DNA of 64,000 bases from Aptenodytes patagonicus (taxonomy: Eukaryota; Chordata; Aves; Sphenisciformes; Spheniscidae), in contig NC_134974.1 of assembly GCF_965638725.1 (NCBI RefSeq), forward strand, positions 1,820,143-1,884,142, read 5' to 3'. Shown piece by piece: positions 1 to 27,400 of this stretch. The position numbers were made by a program, and so were the translations under genes. Position 1 is the stretch's first letter. Each line of letters starts with the position of its first letter. The notes under the pieces are model-generated. The model was not told the DNA's origin, ran no database searches, and worked only from the letters and a program-made list of their open reading frames with translations.

Positions 1-3827
<3,827 letters not shown>

Positions 3828-4084
3828 CCCTCGCCCCTCTTAACTTAATTTTTGTAAGAAAAAGCCAAAAAAAAAAAAAAAAGGGAAAAAAAAAAAAAAG
3901 CGGAAAGTACCAAAAACGCGCGGCGGGGGCTGGTTTTAACCATTATTTAATGAACGGGTCTGGATTTTGCCGCCTGGCTCTTGCCTGCGCCTTCCGCGGG
4001 TGCTCGGCGCTGTGGAGGGCGAGGGGCGCGCCGCCAGCTGTGTCTGCAGCTGCGCCTCCAGCTGTGCCCGCAGCTGCGCCCCTA
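3828..4084 (+). other. 3' UTR of the SMAD4-like gene and A-rich tract
   Basis: After the TAA, about 35 bp of ordinary 3' UTR leads into two long A runs between about 3868 and 3900, then GC-rich sequence that merges with the SNAPIN CpG island. I see no AATAAA or ATTAAA on the + strand, so the poly(A) site is undefined. The whole distance to the SNAPIN ATG is only 395 bp. Confidence 0.6.
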
Positions 4085-4085
4085 G

Positions 4086-4230
4086 GACTACATTTCCCAG
4101 CGGCCCCTGCGGCGCGGGGCGGAAGTTGCCGTTCCCGCCCCCCCGCTGCAGACTGCATTTCCCGGCGGCCCCCGCGCTGCCGCCATTTCCCGGCGGCCCC
4201 CGCGGCTGTTGGCGGCGCCAAGATGGCGGC
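4086..4230 (+). promoter_or_regulatory. SNAPIN core promoter with a ZNF143-like motif array and YY1 site
   Basis: GACTACATTTCCCAGC at 4086-4101 is a close match to the ZNF143/THAP11-type element. Related CATTTCCCGGCGG copies lie near 4156 and 4184. AAGATGGCGGC at 4220-4230 fits the YY1 consensus and overlaps the start codon, as in many TATA-less housekeeping promoters. No TATA box is visible. Binding is inferred from motif match only. Confidence 0.6.
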
Positions 4231-5381
4231 AGGGAGCGGTGGCCCGGTGGCGCGGGAGCTGTTCGCTGAGGGGCTGCTGCAGTTCCTGCGGCCGGCGGTG
4301 CGGCAGCTCGACGGACACGTCCACGCCGTCAGGTCCGGTGAACCGGGAGCGGGGTCAGGGAGGAGGGAGGGCCCGGGGCGCCTGAGGGGAACGGCGGGAG
4401 CGGGGCTGAGGGGGGGCTGAGGAGCAGGTACAGCGGCGGGAGCGGGGCCGGGGGGGGGGGGCAGGTTTGGGGGGGGGGGGGGGTGAAGGGTTTTCGGAGC
4501 ACCTGGGGGGGCTTAGGGGTGCCTGGGTGGGGAATTGAGGGGTTCGTAGGTGGGCTGAGGGGGCCGCAGGGGTTGGTGCCGGTGGGGGCAGGTCCCTGGG
4601 CTGGGGGGGCCTTAGGGGTGCGTGTGGGGTGGGGGTTAGAGGCGGGGGGGCATGTAGGTGGTTTGGGGAGAGTTAGGGATGGCTGAGAGGGAGGGGGGTG
4701 CAGGTAACGAGGTGGGTGGGGTGAGCGTTTGGACCTAGGGAGGGAGTTAGGGGCAGCTGGGGGCGCAGGTTCCTTGTCGGAGGGGGAGCAGGGGTGGGTT
4801 TGGGGCCGGGGGGGCCTGTGGTGGAGGGTTTTGTCCTGGCTACCGAGCCGTCCCCTCCGCAGGGAGAGCCAGGTGGAGCTGCGGGAGCACATCGACAGCC
4901 TGGCCACAGGTGAGACATGGGGGGGGGTGGAGGGAGTCACATCTGCAGCCCGGCTGTGGGGGCGCAGCGGGGTTTGCCCCACACCCCCACCCCCCCCCGG
5001 GGGTCTGTGGTGCCCTGGGCCCGCTCCCACCCTCTGCCCTCTCCCCAGAGCTGTGCCGCATCAATGAGGACCAGAAAGTGGCGCTGGACCTTGACCCCTA
5101 CGTGAAGAAGCTGCTGAACGCCCGGCGCAGGGTGGTGCTGGTCAACAACATCCTGCAGAACGCCCAGGTCAGCGTGGGGACCCCGGGGGGGGGGGTTGGG
5201 GGCCACAGTGTTTTGGGGGATCCCAGCCCCCCCACCCCATCCCCCCTGTCCTGACGGCTGCCACTCCCCCGCGCAGGAACGGCTGCGGAGGCTGAACCAC
5301 AGCGTGGCAAAGGAGACGGTGCGGAGGAAGGCCATGCTGGAGGCGGCGGGCGGCTACCCCCAGGGCCTGCCCGGCAAGTGA
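4223..5381 (+). CDS. SNAPIN: SNAPIN, SNARE-associated protein and BLOC-1/BORC subunit
   Basis: A small coiled-coil adaptor that binds SNAP-25 and is a subunit of BLOC-1 and BORC, acting in vesicle priming, lysosome positioning and endosomal transport. Exons: 4223-4332, 4863-4909, 5049-5167, 5277-5381 (TGA), together 126 residues against 136 in human. The body is nearly identical to mammalian SNAPIN: ARELFAEGLLQFLRPAVRQL, then RESQVELREHIDSLATELCR, LDPYVKKLLNARRRVVLVNN and RLRRLNHSVAKETVRRKAML. Only the flexible N-terminus is about 10 residues shorter. The start ATG sits in AAGATGG and gives the expected N-terminus. The exon 1 donor (AG followed by GTCCGG) is weak but keeps the frame. The gene is convergent with ILF2, as in human. 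Confidence 0.96.
4333..4862 (+). other. SNAPIN intron 1, G-rich
   Basis: The intron is purine- and G-rich with several runs of 8 to 12 G between 4448 and 4485. It holds no recognisable element beyond this skewed composition. Confidence 0.7.
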
Positions 5382-5675
5382 GGCCCCCGCGGCAGCACTG
5401 GGCCGGATCCGCCTCGCACCACGGCTGCACTGACAGCCCTGTGAGCTGGGCCGGAGGAGCGGCCCCGGATGGTGATGGGCGTGACCCCGTAAGGACAGTG
5501 AAGGGAGTGGGCCGCTGGCAAGGGGAGCAGGTATCCCTGTTTGTAGCAGCGCTCTCCTGAGCGTCCGCAGCACGGGAGGGGGGAAGAAGTCCTGCACAGT
5601 GAGGCCGCAGCTCTTCAGCTGCAGCTGAAGGAACCGGGGGACCCTGAATTGTATTTCCAGGTTTGTAGGCGCCGT

Positions 5676-5681
5676 AATAAA
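5676..5681 (+). terminator. SNAPIN poly(A) signal
   Basis: Canonical AATAAA about 295 bp after the SNAPIN stop, in a 3' UTR without other obvious signals. A GT-rich stretch (GTGACCGTGTGTTGC) follows directly, as expected of a downstream element. Confidence 0.85.
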
Positions 5682-5944
5682 AGTGACCGTGTGTTGCTTA
5701 CGGGCTGGTGAGGCAGCGTGAGTCTGTAACGCTCCCACGTCACGGCCGCAGCCTTACATTGACGGGCCCGGGGGAAGCAGAACCAGGGAGATGCTGCCAG
5801 CAGCGAGAGCAGGTTGGGGTTCAGCATCCTTAAAGTTTTGGAACCCCCCCCCTCCTCCCGCTGTTAGACCTTTTTCTGGCCCCCCTTCTATAATGTGCAT
5901 CTTCTGCCTAAACAAAGAGGACACACTCGAAAGGGGGGGAACGC

Positions 5945-5950
5945 TTTAAT
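5945..5950 (-). terminator. ILF2 poly(A) signal
   Basis: ATTAAA on the minus strand, about 270 bp past the ILF2 stop. It faces the SNAPIN signal across about 260 bp, so the two transcripts end tail to tail with little or no overlap. Between them (5700-5925) I see no gene. Confidence 0.65.
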
Positions 5951-6221
5951 GCGCAACTTATAAAAACACATATAAGGGACGGGTCACATCGGCTGGCTGC
6001 ATTTGCCGAGGACAGGCTCAGTCCTCTTGCTCGGTTCTTCACGTCCATCAGCCAGCAGTACCCGGCAGCAGGGAGGCCAGCTGCAGGGGGGGGAAGACAG
6101 GCTGCTGAGGGGGCGGGGGGAAGCGCCGTCCCGGGGCGCAGGCAGCACGGACCGTTCCCTCCCCTGCCCAGAGCTGCCTTCTCCCAAGGCAGCAGGTACC
6201 GACAGGCTTTACCTGGGCGAG

Positions 6222-10915
<4,694 letters not shown>

Positions 10916-11110
10916 GGTTCCGCCGCTCCGAACAATGAACGCTGTCCCGGAGACCCCGCCGGGTTTGCGCTCCCACAACCCCGCAACAACCTGCCTGCCT
11001 ATTGGTTCTCGCCCGCCGCGAGTCCGCCCACTGACAGTACTCCGCTGCAATCCATTGGTTCAGTCAACCATCAATCCGAGGCGGAGGGGTGGGCGGGGGC
11101 GGGGGAATGA
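10916..11110 (-). promoter_or_regulatory. ILF2 promoter with two CCAAT boxes
   Basis: The 5' UTR and promoter of ILF2 run rightwards from the ATG at 10913-10915 (context GGAACCATGAG). Two ATTGG motifs at 11001-11005 and 11054-11058 read CCAAT on the minus strand and lie 53 bp apart, a spacing typical of paired NF-Y sites. No TATA box is visible. The region is a CpG island that continues across the tRNA gene. Confidence 0.6.
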
Positions 11111-11204
11111 ACGCGACCGGTCATGGCGCCAGGCCATGCGCGCGCGCCGGGCGGCCGCTGGAGGGGGTACGAAGTTCACGAATGGAGCGGCCGGCGAGCT
11201 CAGC

Positions 11205-11214
11205 GCGCATGCGC
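11205..11214. promoter_or_regulatory. Palindromic NRF1-type motif
   Basis: GCGCATGCGC is a perfect palindrome that fits the NRF1 consensus. It sits between the ILF2 promoter and the initiator tRNA, about 49 bp before the tRNA, and could serve either direction. Inferred from the motif alone. Confidence 0.45.
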
Positions 11215-11262
11215 GCAGGCCGAACGGGTACGTCTAGCGCCGATAGGGGTAGCTGGGCAGGC

Positions 11263-11334
11263 AGCAGAGTGGCGCAGCGGAAGCGTGCTGGGCCCATAAC
11301 CCAGAGGTCGATGGATCGAAACCATCCTCTGCTA
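11263..11334 (+). tRNA. Initiator tRNA-Met (CAT)
   Basis: A 72-base tRNA without intron and without encoded CCA. The anticodon CAT is at 11295-11297 in the loop CCCATAA, so position 33 is C, a hallmark of vertebrate initiator tRNA. The acceptor stem starts with an A1:U72 pair (AGCAGAG with CTCTGCT), and the T loop has A54 and A60 in ATCGAAA, all initiator traits. The internal pol III promoters are intact: A box around TGGCGCAGCGG (11270-11280) and B box GGATCGAAACC (11313-11323). It delivers the first methionine in cytosolic translation. Confidence 0.98.
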
Positions 11335-11341
11335 GCGAATG

Positions 11342-11345
11342 TTTT
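11342..11345 (+). terminator. RNA polymerase III terminator of the tRNA gene
   Basis: TTTT begins 8 bases after the tRNA 3' end. A stronger T run (8 or more T) follows near 11361-11368 and could act as a backup. Confidence 0.8.
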
Positions 11346-11519
11346 CCACCCGTGGGGGGTTTTTTTTTCCCCCTTCATCAGCGCCTTAATTCATTACTTT
11401 AATTTTTGCCGCCGCCTCTGGCGCTCCCTGACGCTTCTCCCCGGCGAGACCGACCTGGTGCAGCCTCGTCCGGCACGGCTCGGACCCTCGGGAGGGTCCC
11501 GGGACGGCCGGCGTCACGC

Positions 11520-11740
11520 GCGTCCGCGGGAGCCGCGCGTGTCCCCGCAGCGCTGCGCGTGTCCCGGGGCGGGAGTGCCACGCGTGTTCCCGAGCGCTGT
11601 GCACGTCCCCGGGAGCCGCGTCTGTCCCCGGAGGGCTGTGCGTGTCCCGGGGCGGGAGCGCCGCGGGTGTCCCCGGAGCCACGCGTGTCCCCCGAGCGCT
11701 GTGCGTCTCCCCGGGAGCCGCGCAGCCCCCCCGGAGCGGC
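11520..11740. repeat. GC-rich imperfect tandem repeat upstream of NPR1
   Basis: Recurring CTG(C/T)GCGTGTCCCGGGGCGG and GAGCGCTGTGC(A/G)(C/T)(G/C)T units alternate, with near copies about 80 and 100 bp apart (11551 versus 11633; 11596 versus 11696). It lies in the CpG-rich spacer between the tRNA gene and NPR1. Confidence 0.6.
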
Positions 11741-12357
11741 ATCTGTCTGGGGCAACCTCCCCGTTCCCCCGGGGCTGCCGTGATCGGGACGTGGAGCAGG
11801 ACCTCCCACGGGCGGGCGGGGGGGGGTGTGGAGGGGGGAGAGGTGCCCGAGCCCCCCACGGAGCCCCCCCGGGACTGCCCGAAGCCCGGCGGGGCGGGGG
11901 GGTACCGTGGGGACGGGGTCCGGGGCCGCGGCGTGTTCCCAGCCTGCTGATGAGTTTGTCAGGTCTCAGCCCCCCACGGCTGACCGGAGGGCGGGGGGCG
12001 GGGGGGGCCGCGGTGACGGAACCCGGGTGGCCGCGGTACCCGCGACGTGTCGCGGCGTGACCCGCCGTGTCCCCGGCGTGTCGCGGGTTACCGCGGTCAC
12101 CCGCCACCGGCGCCAGCCCGCCGCCCCACTTCCCACGGGTGGGGATATCCACACCCACCACCGGGCGGCCCCATCCTCCATCCCCGGTCCTCGGTGGATG
12201 CCGGGGCGGGGGGGGGGGGGGGCGGGAAGGAAGGAGTTAAGCTCGGTGTGGATGATAACGGCCCTTTGTGTCACCGGGGGGGGGGGGGGGGGGGAGTGGG
12301 GGGGGGGAAGGAAGGGCTCAGCCCCGCCGCGGGGGGAAAAGCCACTCTCCGTGGGCG
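11741..12357 (+). other. NPR1 upstream region and 5' UTR, CpG-rich
   Basis: Very GC-rich sequence with long G runs near 12207-12221 and 12278-12307. No TATA box or clear initiator is visible, so the NPR1 start site cannot be placed. A patch of direct repeats (CGCGACGTGTCGCGG, GGCGTGTCGCGGGTTACCGC) lies at about 12040-12095. Confidence 0.5.
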
Positions 12358-22282
<9,925 letters not shown>

Positions 22283-22606
22283 CACCCCCCCGCCCCGCAG
22301 CGGCACCCAGGGCCCACGGGGCCCTTCCCGGTACCACCGCCAAGGGCCCCCCCGGGTTCAGGGCCAGGCGGGGGACACCGCCAACTGCACCACGCTCCCC
22401 AAAGCTGAACCCCGACTGCTCCCGGGGGCAGGGGGGGGACACGACACCCCGTCCCCGAGCAGCCCGGTGGCCTGACCCTGGCGCAGGCACCAGCGGAGGA
22501 GCAGGGCCGAGGCCGGCGGGGGGACAGGGCAGGGGGGACGACACGGGGGGGACGGGGACACCCCCAGACTCCCGGGTGGGGGGGTCACTAGAGCTCTAAT
22601 TTTTGT

Positions 22607-22612
22607 AATAAA
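22607..22612 (+). terminator. NPR1 poly(A) signal
   Basis: Canonical AATAAA about 325 bp after the stop, followed by a GT-rich stretch (GCTGGTGTGTACG). The 3' UTR 22283 to about 22630 shows no other feature. Confidence 0.88.
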
Positions 22613-22969
22613 GCTGGTGTGTACGCACTCGCCGTTGGTCTCAGTGGGGTCCCCCTGCGCCCCCTCCCCTGCACCCCACATTGGGTGTCCCCATGCACCC
22701 TGGTCCCACCGGGGCATTGGGTGGTCCCGGGGGTCTCCCCGAGCGGCCCAAGCCCCCTCTGCAGGGAGGGGGGGCTCCGGGGGGGGGTTTGCAAGAGGGG
22801 GGCACCGCGGGGGGCGGGGGGGGCTTTTCAGGGGGGTTCTGCGGGGCTGGAGGAGCCGGGACGGGGCGGCTGAGGAAGGCAGGGCGGGGCGGGGGGCTGG
22901 GGGGGTCCCGAGGGCAGGGGACTGGGGGGGCTGCCCAAGGGGGAGGGGTTGGGGGGGGTCCCGGCGATG

Positions 22970-23455
22970 CACGCCCCGGGGGGCGTTCCGAGGTTCCCGG
23001 GGGGTCCCGGCCGTGCACACTCCAGGAGTGTCCCGGGAGGGTTCGGGGCGTCCCGGCCGTGCACACCCCGGGGGGGGTCCCGGGAGGGTTCGGGGGGTCC
23101 CGGCCGTGCACACTCCAGGAGTGTCCCGGGAGGGTTCGGGGGGTCCCGGCCGTGCACACCCCGGGAGGGTTCGGGGCGTCCCGGCGATGCACGCCCCGGG
23201 GGGGTCCCGGGAGGGTTCGGGGGGTCCCGGCCGTGCACACCCCGGGGGGGTCCCGGGAGGGTTCGGGGGGTCCCGGCCGTGCACACCCCGGGGGGGGTCC
23301 CGGGAGGGTTCGGGGGGTCCCGGCCGTGCACACCCCGGGGGGGTCCCGGGAGGGTTCGGGGGGTCCCGGCCGTGCACACCCCGGGGGGGTCCCGGGAGGG
23401 TTCGGGGGGTCCCGGCCGTGCACACCCCGGGGGGGTCCCGAGGTTCCCGGGGCGT
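22970..23455. repeat. 46-bp minisatellite between NPR1 and INTS3
   Basis: About eleven units with core GGTCCCGGCCGTGCACAC followed by CCCGGGGGGGTCCCGGGAGG. Two units carry a variant with CACTCCAGGAGTG. The array ends directly against the INTS3 CpG island. From 22640 to 22970 the spacer is G-rich sequence in which I see nothing else. Confidence 0.93.
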
Positions 23456-23526
23456 CCCGGCCGCACGCGGCGCCTCCGAGAGCGGGAGGGCGGAGCGTCC
23501 GTCCGGGCCAGGCCCCGCCCCCGCCG

Positions 23527-23710
23527 CCCCATTGGCCGAGAGGCCCGTCTCGGCCCCGCCCCCCCAGGCCGGCTACCCGCCCTGTCACTCCGAGCCGTGT
23601 CGCCGCTGCCATTGGCCAGAGGACGGGAGGGGCGGGCGCTTCCGGCCGCCGTGCTCTTCCTCTTCCCCCCGGGCCCTCCCGTCCCTCTCCCAGTGACTTC
23701 CGGTCGGCGG
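23527..23710 (+). promoter_or_regulatory. Probable INTS3 promoter
   Basis: Two ATTGG (inverted CCAAT) motifs at 23531-23535 and 23611-23615, 80 bp apart, are followed by GCTTCCGG near 23638 and ACTTCCGG at 23696-23703 (ETS/GABP type). The combination without a TATA box is typical of housekeeping promoters. The start site is probably near 23700; this is inference. Confidence 0.55.
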
Positions 23711-24472
23711 CGCTGGGCGGGGGGTGCGGAGCCGCCGCTCCCCTCCCCCCGGCACCGAGACCCCCGCCCCGCCGCCCGGCGGAGCCCCCCCCCCCACCTC
23801 CGCCCCGGCGGCAGCTGCAGCGCCCGCACCGCACCGCCCCGCCCTGCCCCGCACCGCGCCGGGGGACCTGTCACCCCCCCACCCCGCCCGCGGCGGGGGC
23901 CCCCCCCCCCCCCCCCCGGGACCCCTTCGCCACAGGCCCCACCCGGGGGCCTCCCTCCCCACGGGCCACCTCTGGCACGGCCGACGGGGACCCCCTCCCT
24001 GCCCCGGGACCCCCCTCCCCACAGCCCCCCGGGTTCCCTCCACAGCCCCCTCCCGTAGGGCCCCCCCCCCCCCCCCCATAGCACGGGCCCCGCCGTAGCA
24101 CGGGCCCCCCGGCACGGCCGCAGGTCCCCCCCCCCGGCCTGCCCTAGTCGAAGAGCAGCCCCCCCCCCCCGCCCCTGCTAAGAGGAGGCAGCCCTCTGCC
24201 CCCCTGTACCCCCCCCCCCCCGTACCCCCCCCCCCTCGGTCCGGGGTGCAGACAGGGGTGCCCCTGTCCCCTCCACCCCGTCGCTTCCCGTTGCAGGAGT
24301 GGGGGGGGGTGCTCCGGCGGGGGGGGTATTTCCCATAAACACCCCCCTCCCCGTCCTCCCACGAGGAAGAGCTGGGCGGGGGGGGGATCACCAAGCAAAA
24401 AAAAAAAGGGGGGGGCTCCTCTCAGGCCAAGCCCCCTGGGTAGGGGCTGTCCTCCCCCCCCCTTCCCCAGCC
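23711..24472 (+). other. INTS3 5' leader region, C-rich
   Basis: This stretch has long C runs (near 23900, 24060, 24160, 24210) and GC-rich sequence between the probable promoter and the INTS3 ATG. CCTTCCCCAG two bases before the ATG looks like a 3' splice site, so part of the region may be a 5' UTR intron and the ATG may open the second exon. I see no separate gene. Confidence 0.5.
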
Positions 24473-27400
24473 ATGGAGATGCAGAAGGGGAAGGGGGGAA
24501 CAGCAGGAGGAGGAGGAGGAGGAGGAGGGAAGTTGCTGGTCTCCACTCTTTTGGATGCCAAGGATGAGTTGGAGGAGGTAGGTGCCTTGGGGCTCGGGGC
24601 AGGGGGGCTCCAGGGGGTGGCTTACGGGCTCGGCCCCGCGCAGGGTGGCACAGGCAGCTCCCCTTGCCCGGCCCTTGTGCGGGGAGGGGGCTCGCTCTAA
24701 GCAGAACCCACCTCCCAGCCGGGGTCTCCCTGCCCGCCTCGCCCCAGCCGCGCTCGGGCAGGGCGGCTGCAGGCTGTCGAGCGGGATTCTGAAGCTTGCC
24801 CTCGCGCCTGAGCACCGACAGGACTCATCTTTCCAGTATCTGGGAGACTTTCTGACCTGTGTTCGCCAGGCCCCAAATGACACAGGGCTGTCCTACTTCC
24901 CCCCGAGCTCTTCTTCCTGCACCAGGAAAAGAGAGCCGGTTCTTTTTACAGGTGGGGAAGGTTTGGGGTCTCTCCAGGACAGCTGGGATCTGTTCCTGGC
25001 GTGGAAGAGCCGGTAGCGCAGGGAGCCGGGCGAGGCGGTCGCGTTGCTCAGGCCCTTCTGCAACGCTGATTTACACCTGGCTCGCAGGGTCAACTCGGCA
25101 AGCGTTCAGGGATCTTCCTGAAGCTGGTGCGGGGCCGGCTTCCCTGGTGCCACGGGGGCGGCGATGCTCTCGTGAACTGCCAGACTTGTGGGAGAGACTG
25201 GTTATTTATTGTGCGATGGAAACAAATGTATTTGGGGCTCATGAAATGGTGTAGACGGGGGAAAAAAAAAAAAAAATCATGTTGGATTTCAACTGCAGGA
25301 GAAAAACAGGGTGGTAACTGGAATAACTAGGTCTCAAGGTCTGGAAACTGTCCTTTGCCATTTGGAGTGTATTTATATTCCTTCAAAGCACTCGTCGGTC
25401 CCCGTGTGTGTTTTGGGTCCTGTCCAGGTCTGGACAGAACGTTCCCAGCTTCGGACCCGTGCAACTCCGCAAGCCCGGCATGGCCGGGAGCTTCGGTTGG
25501 GCTTGAAAATCGTCTCCAGGCTACCAAAGCGGGTCTCCTGGGGTCCGGGTCGCTCTCACTCGGATCTTTCCCCGAGAGGATCGGGTCTGGGAAGGAGCCA
25601 CCATGAGGCGGCGAGCGCGGTGGAGCTCAGGTTTGGTGACGGTGACGTATCTGGGCAAACGCAGGTACCTGAAGGAGAAGACTTTGCAGAGGCAAGCCTT
25701 GCTTAACCGGCAAGCCTTCCTCCCGTCCCTCTTAAACCACTGGAAAGCGGCGCTTTTGACTAAAAGCCCGGTCAGCTGGAAGAAGCTGGTTTGGGTATTA
25801 AGTACGCTTCTGAGCGCTGATGGATTTACTGTCACAGGTTTCGCGTTTCTTGCGTTAAAAGACTCCAACAAACAGGAAACGGAGCGTACACAGGAAAAAC
25901 CGTGCGTGACCGTTGCAGATCGAGTTTTCGCAGTAAACGGGCTGCCATGTTTAGGGAGGAACCTCCTCCAGTCTTTCCCTTCGGCAGTCGTCGGAGCTGC
26001 TGGCGGCAGTAAGTTGAACACAGTTTTGGGGAGAAAGAGGTGATCAGAAGGACCGGAGCTCCTAAAAATGTATCTCCTACCAGGCGTTAACACAAAGAAA
26101 TCATTGTCTCGTTCCGCCGTGGGTTTCGGTGGAGGCAGCAGAGCTTTTTACGGGAACGTGAACCATTGAACTTGCTCAAAGGTAGAAATACCGTTTTCAG
26201 ATAGCCTCCATACCTGGCAGTAGTGAGTTGGCGCGTCGCCCGTTTATCCCAAGAGGAGAATGCCAAGCCCAGATCCAGCAAGTCCGTCAGCGGGTCTCAG
26301 ATCAAAGACATCATTTGACGCTGAACTTCCTTGCAAAGCTCTTCTGGTGGTTCATTGGCTGCATTATCTGCCAACAAGTTGTCTTATTTCTCACTGGGAT
26401 TTTTCTAACTCTGTTTTTCAGCCGCTGGATCTTGTCCTCCCTTTCAAATAATTCATCTGCTTTAGACTGGAGATTTTCATGGGTTTTGCCCCATTGCTTT
26501 TTCATAATGCCATCGCTCGGCCTGGAACAAAGCCGGTTTCACAAAGGCATTATCTCTGCATTACTGACCAGTACATCTTCTTTCATATTGCCTTGGAGTG
26601 GAGAACTATTGACCCCTTTCTCAATAGCTTCTTCACTGCAGCCCCTTTGATATGCAAAGGAGTCGCTAATCAGTTCCATAATCGGTGCGATGTGTTTGCA
26701 TTTTAATCAAGAAGTGTCCGTGTAGAAATAACCTTCTTGGAGCCTGCTTATTGCCTGTCCTGGGCTGCCTTTGCCGCTTTTCCCTGGTGCAAACAGGTCA
26801 CCGCTCCGTTAACCGTAGGCTCCAAGGAAACTCCAGGAAAGCGAGACCTCGTTTTGCTGGCAGCCGGGGACCCTCGAGTTACTGCTGTGGCCGAAACGGT
26901 CCAGCCGGGCCCGCAGCTCTGGCGTGGAAGCGGTGGCGCTGGCAAAGGCAGCAGGGCACGTCTCCCTCGTGCGGCAACAGAGCTGTTTATGGAGGAGTTT
27001 AATTTAGAACAACGTCTCGCCGTGCAAGTCGTAGCGTGAGAGCAAGACCCCGGCGTTAAAGGAGCCCTGCGGTCGAGCCGCTGTTGTTTCTGACAGCCGG
27101 GAACCCTCCTCTCCACCTGTTGGCGGGCTCTCGGGCATCATCGCTGCTGCGAGAGCACGTGGTGAGCCTGCGAGTCCGTGCGGCCCTTCTGTCACCGTCC
27201 CTGAGATGAGGTGGGGAGAGGATGTGGCGCGCCCGTGCCCGGCGTCACACCGTTCCGCTCACGCTTTCCCCCACACCAGAGGCAGGCATCGGCTAACGCC
27301 AGTGTCTTGGTGAGAAACCATTTCTGCGTGGGGCTGTTCGCGCCCTGCGTGAAGAGGGGGCAACTCTCCGATTTCTCTCCAGCTGAGTGGAAGCCTTTGC

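Noticed and set aside
22358-24081. Several 350-470-codon Pro/Gly-rich frames on both strands
   Set aside because: They come from the 46-bp array and the CpG island before INTS3; no homology, and mirror-image frames exist on the other strand.
24299-24472. INTS3 translation starting upstream at 24299, in frame with the ORF
   Set aside because: The human protein begins at the MELQKGKG equivalent (24473); the upstream part has no similarity and a likely 3' splice site precedes the ATG.
25603-26043. 146-codon + frame starting [10 protein letters not shown]
   Set aside because: No recognisable family and an equally open frame on the other strand; taken as chance.
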